A stretch of 64,000 bases of DNA from positions 374,501-438,500 of the forward strand of contig NC_089456.1 in the NCBI RefSeq assembly GCF_026210795.1. The letters run 5' to 3'. This DNA is from Rhizophagus irregularis. Its lineage: Eukaryota; Glomeromycota; Glomeromycetes; Glomerales; Glomeraceae. Every line of letters starts with the position of its first letter. Positions within the stretch are counted from its first letter, which is position 1. This document shows positions 10,640-21,385 of this stretch, piece after piece. Position numbers and translations under genes: made by a program. Under the pieces are notes generated by a model. That model was given only the letters and a program-made list of their open reading frames with translations, was not told the DNA's origin and searched no databases.

Positions 10640-11615
10640 TATTAGCGCATCTGAATTCAGCTTCGAAAAATCCGATCTGATCCGGATCCGCATTTGATCC
10701 GATCCAAGATCCGGTTCGGTTTTCAAAATTCTGATCCGTAGATCAGATCAGATTTAAAAAATCTGATCTGATTAATTTTGGATCAGATCAGATCATAACA
10801 CAAGAAAATCTGATCCGATCTGAACAGATTCGGATCAGATTTTTTTTTAAATAAAAAAAAAAATTTTTTTTTTTTAAAAAACTTTTTCTGGACGAACGGA
10901 CGAAGCCGGACGACGAAGATTTAAAAGAATGAACTAGGTAAGTTCGTTTCTTTTTTTTGTTTTTTTTTACTTGAGGAACGTAATTAACGGTTCCTAACTT
11001 TTTAGTAGGAAGCCTGGACGAACGAACCTAACGATACGACCAGGATTTAAAAAAAATGAACGAACTATGGTAAGTTCGTTCCTTTTTTTTATTTTTTATT
11101 TTTTATTTAAGGGAACGTAATTAACGTTCCCTTTATGTTTTTTTTTAGGAAACCTGGACGTGAGACGAAGGAATGACTAGGATTTAAAAGAACGAACTAT
11201 GGTAAGTTCGTTTCTTTTTTTTGTTTTTTTTTTTATTTTTACTTAAGGGAACATACTAATTAACGTTCTCTTTCTTTTTTTTTAGGAAACCTGGACGTGA
11301 GACGAAGCTGAACGACCAGGATTCAAAAAAAAGAACAAATTATGGTAAGTTCGTTTCTTTTTTTTGTTTTTTTTCTTTTTACTTGAGGAACGTAATTAAC
11401 GTTCCCTTCCTTTTTTTAGGACAAGGACCAGATCCGAACCAGATTCGTATCAGATTCAAATCGGATTCAAATGGATCCGAACCAGATTCAGATCAAATTG
11501 AACCAGATCTGATCGGATTCAGATCAGATCAGATCTATTAAAATAAAAATCAGATCAGATCAGATTTAAGCTGAATCCGGTCTGAACCGATCTGTTAGGA
11601 GCACTAATCTGAATG
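10640..11615. mobile_element. Composite foldback: GATC-rich arms around an intron-like tandem array
   Basis: The left arm (about 10,656-10,850) and right arm (about 11,420-11,590) are packed with GATCTGATC, GATCCGATC and GATCAGATC words and are roughly inverted with respect to each other. Between them (10,895-11,420) are four tandem units of ~130-142 bp. Each unit has GGTAAGTTCG, a T-rich tract, the hairpin word GGAACGTAATTAACGTTCC, a second T-rich tract and TTTTTTAG, followed by an exon-like spacer beginning GAAACCTGGACG or similar. No open frame runs through the array, and no transposase is present. Confidence 0.65.
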
Positions 11616-12160
11616 GTTTAAAAAATACTCTTTGAGCTTTGAAACTTTACTGTGTGATCATGTATTCTTACAGTATTTGCAAAAGGCAGCAAATTTGCCA
11701 GAACTAACAGTTTCTCATTTATTAATATTTTTTCTAATACTATTAAGCGGTTGACCTTCTTTATTTTTCTTTTAAATGGATGAATCTGCTATGTAATCAG
11801 TCATTTGAAACAGTTTTTATTAATTTTATTATTGAGAAAATGAAAAAAAGTAAAAAAAACTTTAGTTCAGTATTAAAAAATATGACAGAATTGGGTTTAT
11901 TAAATGCATGTTACACATTTTCCTTTAATAAATATAAGCCCTTAAAAAAAATTGCAAAAATGTATAATATCATAATATGGAAGTTAAAATGACTAGATAA
12001 AGCTTAAAAAAACTAAAAAAACAGTAAAAAATTGAAGTTTAATCTTTTATCTGTAGATTATTTGATCATTTAAATTATATTATTAATTGGTATAACTTTA
12101 TGCAAATCTTATAATCAACTATGCTAAAACTATAGAGAAATCTATTATAGAGGTTTCGGT

Positions 12161-13343
12161 AAAGCTCCAAACAGTTTGGGCTAAACTGGGAAACTGATCC
12201 GAAACCAGCTCAAAATTTGGTTCAGTTTGGTTCAGATATTAGAACCGAAAAACTGGCAGTTCAGTTCAGTTTAATCTGATTTTTTATAAAAAGAATAGCC
12301 ATCCATCTAATGATTATACAAAGTCAAGCCATATATCATTAGATTCGTCTCGATAAGATGCGTTGAATGGTGCTAAGATCATGTCTTTAGCATTGATAGA
12401 TCATACGTTAACACATGCTAAATGGTTTATAAATAATTGGAATTAGCAAGCTACTAGAGATATGATCTTAGCACTATTTGACATGTCTCAGCGATACGAA
12501 TCCAATGAATATAGATTCGTCAGTACTGACAACCACTGGATAGCGAATAATATCAAGTTTCGAATTTTCTTAAAATTTTTAAGTATTAAAAATTAAAAAT
12601 TCTGATATATGAATTTATTTGTCGTCCAATGGTCATACAAATATGAATTAGGACTCATTGGATTTGTCTTGATGAGACAAGTCAAATGGTGGTAAGATCA
12701 CGTTTCTAGCATTGATAGATAGCTTGCTAATGTTAATTTTTTATAAATCATTTAGCATGAATTAACTTATGATATATTGATGCTAGAGGCATGATCTCAC
12801 TACCATTTGACTTGTCTCATCGAGACAAATCCAATGAATCCTAATTTATATTTGTATGACCATTAGACGATGAATAAATTCATGTATCAGAATTTTTAAT
12901 TTTTAACGCTTAAAATTTTTAAAAAAATGCAAAACTTGACATTATTTGCCATCCAGTGGTTGCATACAAGCGAATTTATATTCATTGGATTCATCTCACT
13001 AAGATGCATCGAATGGTGCTAAGATCATATCTCTAGCACTGATAGATAGCTTTCTAATTCCAATTATTGATAAATCATTTAGCGTGATTAATGTAACGAT
13101 CTTTATCGATGCGTAGATACGATATTGAAGTACTTATTTGACGCGTATTATCGAGATGAATCTAGTGATATAGGACTTGACTTTGTACGATTACTAGATG
13201 GACAGCTATTTAATTTTTCGCATTTTTATAAAAATCAGATTGAACTGAACTGAACCGCCAGTTTTTCAGTTCGGTTCTTATGGATTTTAGCTCTAATCTG
13301 AACCGTCTATAATTCAGACCAAACTGACCCATTCAGAGCTTTA
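12161..13343. mobile_element. ~1.18-kb foldback with three internal palindromic modules
   Basis: The arms run from AAAGCTCCAAACAGTTTGGG to its approximate complement ending GAGCTTTAG. Each arm carries GAACCGAA and CAGTTCAGTT words for ~120 bp. Between them are three modules of ~300 bp. Each is itself palindromic around TCATCGAGACAAATCCAATG-type cores and carries a GTCGTCCAATGGT- or CATCCAGTGGT-like edge. Noncoding. Confidence 0.7.
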
Positions 13344-13835
13344 GGTTATGGCATGTTTCAGCAATTTTACAATTTTGACAAGTTTCACAATTTCAGTGTT
13401 TTAGTATTTCAGTACTATATAAAAAGTTTTACCTTTCAGTATTAGATCAAACAGGTTTCAGTAAGTAACCTTAATCAAAATAATTAAAATTACATTATAT
13501 TATATAATTTTTTTTTTTTTTTTATAAAAGTATAATTAATTGATTATGTTTATTGATAATAATGTTAAAGTAATACAATATATTTACAAAAATAAAATAA
13601 AATAAAGTATTTTAAACATTATTAATATACTAATCTTTTTAAAGAAAAAGACTAACCTGTTATCTTAAGATCAAAAACAATATATCATGAAAGACTTAAA
13701 ATTTGATCAATGATTTTATTTTTCATTTAAACTATTTCTTTATGAGAAACCATATTTTTCTTTTTAACTAAAGTTAGCTACATGTAAATACTGTTAGGTG
13801 TAAAATGATAAATATTGGATATATAGTAAATTCTA

Positions 13836-14328
13836 TTTAAGGGGAGCGTATAGTCACATGATTTATAATAAAACTATCAATAGCGCAAAAATTTAAAATA
13901 TGAAGCCCAAAAACAAAAGTACTTTAGTTTGAATAATTATGTATTATTTTATTATTATTTTTGTAAAGACATGTGAAAACATACCTATAGAATACAAATA
14001 TATTAAATTAATTAATGATAAAATGCTTTTTGTTAAAAAAATAATATTGTGTTTTCCAGTAGAGAGATTCTAAACTTTCACTAAGCGATTCGCAATCTTT
14101 TTGGAACTTCTTTTGATATTTTTTCCAAAATATAATATTTACTAAATCTAAATAAAAACTATACCTGGTGAACTTTCAGGTTCCAAAAGGTAAGAAAATA
14201 ATATATTTTTTTTAATATTTAGTAATTTACAAATGTTTTATTAGATATGGACGTTCTGAATAGCATAAAAAAATTTTTGCGCCATGATAGTCAATTAAAA
14301 GTCACGTGATTACACTCTTTCCTTAAAA
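13836..14328. mobile_element. ~493-bp element with ~55-bp imperfect inverted ends
   Basis: TTTAAGGGGAGCGTATAGTC on the left corresponds to the complement of the right end, TTTTAAGGAAAGAGTGTAAT. Both arms continue with CACATGATT/CACGTGACT, ACTATCA and a GCGCAAAAATTT block. No ORF of note inside. Confidence 0.65.
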
Positions 14329-15102
14329 GAATAAAGATAATGCAACATAAAAACAAATAAGAGCTAGATTTTTTTATTATAAAATTAAATTAATTATGAT
14401 TGTTGCATTTATCATATTTAATTTTGTATTTAATTTCCTTACATTTTTTAACATTTGCAATATCTTATTATACTATTAAATGTAAGATACCTTTTCATGA
14501 ATATATAATGCATTATTTTGTAATTTTTTTGCTTATCTCAAATTTGTGACAGTTTAATATCAATCATTATTATAATAAAAAATATTATATTTATGCATTA
14601 TCTGATTATATGCAACCATAAGTTCAAAAACACTAATTATCTAAAAGATTTAGAACTTTTTTGCCTTCCAAAATTATTTGTCACCCATTATTTATCATTA
14701 TGATTAGCTTAATTTGTTATAAATTTTAGATGTGCAATTTTTTTTATTGCTGTTTTCCTTTACAAAAATGTATTTTGTTTAAATGTACAAATTATAGTAA
14801 AATTATTTTTATTAAAAATATAATTAAAAAAACATATCATCTGTTATTAATTTGTTAAATAATTAATAATCATTTACTTTAATGTATTGTTTCTTTAAAA
14901 TAGTGAATATAAATTTTTAAATATAATAAGATATATAAGAATTAGTAATTACTTTTCTATTATTAAGAAATTTCTATTTTATTATGTTATTTTTAAAATC
15001 AGCCACTTTATATTTGATGAATAATTCTGTTTTTTTTTATTTCAGAAGTTGATTTTATCTCTTATATATTATCCAGTAATTAATTGGCTTATTATTTTTT
15101 GG

Positions 15103-15307
15103 CTGCCCTGTAAAAAATCTAATCTGTATTTTATCTTTCCATTTTTTTTCCATAAATGTATCATTTTCATGGAATTTATAGCCTTAAATCATGGAAATTT
15201 TCATCTCACTAACACTGATATCCGTGAATGTATCATTTTCACGGAATTTTTACAGAAGACATGGAGAAATAATGGAAATATTCAGATAAAAATTTATTAT
15301 AGGGCTG
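15103..15307. mobile_element. ~205-bp MITE
   Basis: The arms CTGCCCTGTAAAAAATCTAA and the complement CAGCCCTATAATAAATTTTT share TATC, TTTCCAT and TCCATG words inward. The word GTATCATTTTC[AG]TGGAATTT (or its like) occurs twice inside. A short ORF across it is a chance reading of the element. Confidence 0.6.
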
Positions 15308-15755
15308 TTAATATGGTTACTCAACTGTAAATCCAAGTTGTTTTGTATGACTAATTTTTTTTCAAACTAAAAAGATATATTTTGTTAACTTTTAGCTTTT
15401 TTCTTTAAATACAACTTTTTTTTAACAGTACGTTAGTAGTACGTTTAATAATAGTTATATTCAGTATGTAAAATCTATATGCATAATATACACATATGCA
15501 CATTAGTTTTTAAATATGCATAGTTACATGACAAATAATATGCATAAATTATTACTAAAAATAGATAAATTATATATAAAAAAAGGTAATTTTACATAAA
15601 GATTTATTATGATTTTTTAATTTAATAATAAATTTATCAACTTGTACACATGACTTTTGATTTAGATTTTACATACTTGTTGTATTACCTGTTTCTTATG
15701 TTTTTAATAAACCTTTCTATCTTTAGATAAAATTATAATATATAACTATAAATGG

Positions 15756-16284
15756 AATCCGTTCATATTACTGACAATCATATTACTAACAATCATTTTA
15801 CCGACAGGTACACAGGTACACTTTACCGACACTCATTTTACTGACACCCATTTTACCATTAACATTTACAGTATTTATTACTATTTCACTACCTATTTCA
15901 GTTATGAAAATTAAAATACATATTTAATATAAAAGAATTTACCATAATATATAAAATAAAAAATTGATTAATATATAACAAAATATAAAATATTATGATA
16001 TTTATATATAATAAAATAACTTGAATTTAATATTTAATTTTATCAATTTTATTTTTTAAAAAATTTATTTCAGCTTCATAATATATTGTACTTAGAATTG
16101 TTTTTAATAATTTTCTTAATTTAATTTATATAATTTGCTTTTTTTGTAACTTAAAAATAATTATTATTTTGTCGGTAAAATAATTGTCAGTAATATGATT
16201 GTTGGTAAAATGTACCTGTTGGTAAAGTGAGTGTCAGTAAAATGATTGTCGGTAATATGATCATCAGTAATGTGAACTAGACCC
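15756..16284. mobile_element. ~530-bp foldback built of TTACTGACA repeats
   Basis: The left arm repeats TTACTGACAATCATATTAC and TTACCGACA words. The right arm is their complement (TGTCGGTAA, TGTCAGTAA). The arms are ~90-100 bp and the AT-rich centre is unrelated. A relative lies at 17,241-17,528. Confidence 0.7.
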
Positions 16285-16825
16285 CTATAAATATATATTG
16301 CATGGCATATAAAACCAAAATATTATATTATTTGTTTAACTTAAAACTGAATATAAATGGTTATTTTATTATTTTTGAATAATTTTAAAGTTAATCATTT
16401 AACTAATGATTAGTATTTTTTCAGTAACAGAAATTGAAATCTGTTAAAATATTTAATTTTTATTCCTTTTAATATAAGTAATATAAGCATTACTGCAGTT
16501 AGATACTTGAATATATAAAATTTAACATTTATATATTTTCTATTATTAATAATATCATATGAAAGTTTATATTTCTTTATAACTCTTTTGTTATTTATAA
16601 ATACTTGTAAACTTATATTATCTTTTCTTAAAAAGTTAAAATCCAATAAGGTGTATAAATTATCTTTAAAGGTATTGTATAACATATTTGTACCAATCAT
16701 CTGCTTTGGTTTTTTAGCTCTAATATTAATGGAAATCTCATTTTTTTTATTAATCATTTTGAGTGAAGTACTATATCAAAGTGAAAGGAATAAAAAGAGT
16801 ATATTTAATAAAGCTCACAAAGCTT

Positions 16826-17188
16826 CTTTACTAAAAATGGCCAATTTTTTGAAATGATTTTGTAATAATTTTAAAATACTACAAAAATACATTTAATACA
16901 TCAAAATGTTTTTATTATATTTTTGCTATTATTTTGTAATTGTATTGTATCTAGGTCTATAAAAATAACTCAAAATAATATCACAATAATTTTTTAATGT
17001 TTTTGTTATTATTTTATTATTATAATATAATTAACTTTGATATTATTTTAATATTTTAATCTCAAAAATACCTTAAATATATCTTGATATATTTTAAAAA
17101 TTTTACAAAATAATTGCACAATTGTTTTGAAAGCCATTGTATCTAGGTCTATAAAAATATTTCAAAAAATTGGGCATTTTTAGTAAAG
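16826..17188. mobile_element. 363-bp MITE with ~30-bp inverted ends
   Basis: CTTTACTAAAAATGGCCAAT and the complement CTTTACTAAAAATGCCCAAT mark the ends. The word ATTGTATCTAGGTCTATAAA occurs twice inside as a direct repeat (about 16,947 and 17,133). Confidence 0.7.
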
Positions 17189-17240
17189 TTATTAATAAAC
17201 TATTACTAATAAGTTGTTGCTAATGTATTTCAAATGTTTA

Positions 17241-17528
17241 TTCATTTTACTGACAATTATTTTACTAATAGATATTTTACCAATAAGATTATTTACAGAC
17301 AAATGTAATTATTTTACTAATAAAAAAATTTAGAATTGGAGTTGAATTAAGTAAAAAAATTAGGATTAAAATTAAAATATAATAAGGAATTAAGGTTAGA
17401 ATTAGAATTAGAATAAGATTAAAACTATTAGTAAAATGACTGTTGGTAAAATAATCCTATTAGTAAAATGATTATTGGTAAAACATCTATTAGTAAGACA
17501 ATTATTAGTGAAATAATTGTTAGAATCC
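17241..17528. mobile_element. ~290-bp foldback related to the TTACTGACA element
   Basis: The left arm (TTACTGACAATTATTTTAC, then TAATAGATATTTTACCAATA) faces its complement on the right. The word family is the same as in 15,756-16,284, but the body is shorter. Confidence 0.65.
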
Positions 17529-17838
17529 ATTAATTTAATTTTACAAAAAAATATAATTTTAATTTAAAATAAAGTTTTTAAAAAGAAAGAAATTAAGCAA
17601 AATTAAAAATAAAAAAACAATATAAACCATTAAAAATACAAGTTTAATGAAATATTTGAAAAGAAAATTACAATTTTAATTGGATTTTTACTTATATAAA
17701 AATGCATTAATATACATTTTGTATTATTTTAGTTTGCATTATTTGCATTAATAAATCTAATAAATTCAACTTTATTATTGATTTACATATAATTAAAAAA
17801 ATGAACTAAAATAAATTTTTTGCAATTAAAAAGGTTAA

Positions 17839-20476
17839 TTATAATTTTAAAAATGTAGAATTATAATTATCTTCTTGGTTTTTATTTTTTACTGCTGATT
17901 TTTTAATTCCATCTTTATCAATAATAGTAATATTCTACAAAAAAAAATTTAATAATTTAAATTAAATATAAGTCTAATTAATATAAAATATTAAAGTATT
18001 TACCTTCTGTCCAATTAAAGAATCTAAGATATTTTGTTTTGAATGTTTATTACCTAATCCAGGATTCATTCTATAAAACAAAATAACGATTATTTATAAT
18101 AATATAAAATAAAAAATAAGTATGAGAAATATACAAAAATTACCTTTCAATAACTTTCTTTTCACGTTCTTTTAAGGCTTTCTCTTTTTTCTTAGCACGC
18201 TTTTTTGCTGCGCGAATTCGATTCTTTTCAGTTGAATTTATTTCAGTTTTACCCTAATAATATATAAATTTCATTATAGGGATCTATCACTTTTTAAAAT
18301 TATAACATAATTCGTTATGTTATTACCCTAATTTCTCCTTTCTTTTTATCATATATTTCTTCAGGTGCCAATAATTTAGCATCACTAACATTAACAGGTA
18401 TAATTTCTTCCATTGAGATTGCAGGTACATTAGCAATAATAGAAATTTCTGGTTTGGGCTATTGTTATATAAATAAACAAAATAAATTATTATATAAGGT
18501 CAAAAAAAAAAACTTAAAATAAATATACAAACTTACTGGTTTTGGAGTAAAATGAAAATTACTTAAAGCATCTAATTTATGACATAAATCCTTAAACATA
18601 TTTTCAATTTCTTTATGTTCTTTTTTTAGTATTTCATCTTTTTCGTTTGTCGCACTTTTTGTAGTTTGCTTAATATAATCTTCTTCATATATTTCAGCTA
18701 AAGATTTCTTTGATTTTTCGTCTGATATTTCAACTAATTTTGAAGGTAAAAATGGTCTAAAATTAGGATCCCGTTTACGTTCAACATCATCAAATGTTTC
18801 CTAATTAGAAAAGTATATTAATATTATTTCTTAAACTGGTTCTGATTTGTTATTAATTATATACTTACATCCAAAATCCTTTGTTTAATTATATCTTCAA
18901 GCTTTTTTGTACTCTCCTCAGTTATCATAGGCACAGGCTAATATATATTATTTTAAATTAAAACTTTGAAGATTTAAAACAATAAATAAGAACTTACCTT
19001 TATAATATGATCAAACTCTAAATCTTCCTCCAACAAACTATTTATAGGTCTATCTTTACTTGATGCCTAATATAAAAAAGCAGTATGAATAATTAAAATA
19101 TTGTATAAATAATAAATTTAAAATTTCATGCTTACCTCTCCAATAAGAGTCCAATCTTTTTCAGCTACATTTTCCATTTCAAGCTGCTTAATTTGTTTAT
19201 TAACTCTTTCTTGATGAATTTGAAAAGCTGATTTTGGTTCTTCAATTAAATAAAGATAAATAAATTTTAGATTGCAGTCTATTACCTTCATAAATTATAT
19301 CTTAAATAATTTGAATAATTTATCTACCATCATTATCACTTTCGTCTTGAGTAAATAAATCTCGAACTTTGTTACTAAGAAAATCATCTGAATCTTCAAA
19401 TGAATCACTATCATCATTTTTTGTTTTACCTATCAATTGTTTATTTAAACCATCTAATGATGATCTCTTTTGATTTTTTTTTTTCTTGGGTGGATCGAAG
19501 AAGTCACTATATTTTACATCTGAAAAATACTATTTTTTTTAACAAAAAATAAAACAAAATAAAGTTCCTTCTAAATATATAATGCACAATACAAACCATT
19601 AGCATTCATCTCATCATCATCGTCAAGTTTGTCAGGGTCTATTACATAGATGATATAAATGTTAATGAATTTATAAGGACTAAAAAACAAAATATATAGG
19701 AAATAACCTGCAAAATAATCAATTTCATCAGAATCTTCAAAATTTTCATTATTTTCAGTTATTTTATTGAATTCTAGTAAATTAAAAAATTCATCATCTA
19801 ATTCATGACGGGATTCAACTACTTCTTTCTCATCTTCGTTTGCTTCACCAGAATTTTCTCTCAATTCATAATCATCACTTTCTTCAGCTTCCTCTTCCAC
19901 TAAATCATATTTTTCATTAATATCCATTTGTGATAATTCTTCCACGTCATCATCACTATCCTGTTCCATGATATCATTTCCTTCATTTTCATCACTATTG
20001 TCCTCCTTCTCTTCTCCATCATCTTCACGCTCAATAAAATTTTCTAAATTACTTAATTGTGAATTAATATAATTTAAAAAAGGTTTATTTTGTAAATTTA
20101 TTTCTGCCCAAATTTGTTCACTATTACAATTATCAATAATTAATTTAAAAAATGGATTGTTTTTTATTATCATTTCAATATTTTGTTGTAATATTGGATT
20201 ATTTCGTTCTTCTCTTTTACCTTTATAAGAGGATTTTTAAAAAGTCAATTTTATTAACAATACTTCTTTATTAAGTTTAGTTATAAACACAATAAACCTG
20301 AACCAACAATTTCAATATAAATATATACCTAAATCATATAATTCTTTCGTGGCTTTTAAAGCTTTAGCGGATATAGTTTCATCTGGTGCAACAAAACCTT
20401 CAGGTTTATCTATAACATTTTTGACAAAAGAATTTAAGAAATTCTTTGTTATTTTATTGCTAAATTTCTTTGACAT
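17839..20476 (-). CDS. MPP10: U3 small nucleolar ribonucleoprotein protein Mpp10
   Basis: Mpp10 is the nucleolar U3 snoRNP component that, with Imp3 and Imp4, is needed for 18S pre-rRNA cleavage in the small-subunit processome. I read twelve exons on the minus strand: 20476-20329, 20220-19708, 19638-19597, 19519-19328, 19239-19136, 19066-18998, 18937-18869, 18800-18537, 18458-18327, 18253-18144, 18070-18004 and 17934-17839, giving about 601 residues, close to the yeast length. Family marks in order are [16 protein letters not shown] near residue 75, a long Asp/Glu-rich middle, KYSDFFDP, then [59 protein letters not shown] and [13 protein letters not shown], and a basic tail. All exon phases agree. 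The start is the first ATG of a conserved-looking opening exon. Two CACGTG sites lie 60-137 bases upstream. Confidence 0.93.
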
Positions 20477-20529
20477 GGTTAGAAAAAAAAAACCAAAAAT
20501 TATAGAATAAGTTCCTTCATTGATAATCA

Positions 20530-21385
20530 ATTCATCACGTGGTTACAAGTAACAAAATTTCACCTAGGCGTCATTACCTAAACGTGTTTACTCTAGGACG
20601 CTATGATCACGTGAGACAAAAATGTAAGACGCGCTTTGCAGAAAAAATTTTGCAATTTTCACGTTTTTTTTTTTGTATTTTTACTTTTTTATTATGTATA
20701 TTTATTTAAATATGTACTTGTTTCTTTCCTTTAAAGAAAAGAAAAGTAAAATAAAAAATGAAGGACCAAAAAAAAATTTGATTATATTAAAACTAGATGT
20801 TTAGTAAAAATTTGGTTAAAAAAAAAAAAAAAAAAATTAGGAAAATTACGGTAATTATTAGTAATTTTCGTAAAATTTTTTTTTTCGTTTTTTTTGCACG
20901 GATGTTAGTGTATAAAAAAACAATAATTAGTAATAAAACGGAGGGTTTGATATAAAGGAAAAACGGATATTAAGTGAAACAATGAAATGAAAATGATTAA
21001 GCGAAATATAAGGTAGATGGGTGTATATAACAAGAGAGCACAAAGAGAATAAACCAGTTAATTCTTCGTGTTTATGGTAATAAATTAAACAAATCGCAGT
21101 AACGGGTGGAAAAAGAGAATTCTATAGGCTCTATTGTTATTGATAATGATAATATTAAGAAAAGTTTGTTGCATATGTTAATTACATGAAAAAAAATATT
21201 AATGCATATACTTAAAAAAAAGTTGATAAGATGAAGCTTAAAGGAATTAATGTTAAAAAAATTAAACGTAAAAGAGTGAAAAGGTGTCAAATAAATTAAA
21301 AAACCATCACTAAAAAAAATATTACTATTAATGTATAAATATAGCTAAAAAGGAGAAAAGCTGTCTAGTAATGAGAGAAAGTTAA
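20530..21385. other. Intergenic: MPP10 promoter side and 3' end of the next gene
   Basis: CACGTG occurs at 20,536-20,541 and 20,608-20,613, just upstream of MPP10, within GC-richer sequence than the flanks. The rest, toward 21,385, is AT-rich with poly-A/T runs and is probably 3' untranslated sequence of the minus-strand gene ending at 21,386. No further gene is seen. Confidence 0.5.

Noticed and set aside
15049-15330. 93-residue plus ORF
   Set aside because: It runs across a 205-bp MITE with inverted ends; internal word repeats explain its texture.
16410-16757. 115-residue minus ORF, overlapping an 89-residue plus ORF
   Set aside because: Composition is that of AT-rich noncoding DNA (Ile/Lys/Asn/Tyr), and nothing continues it by splicing.
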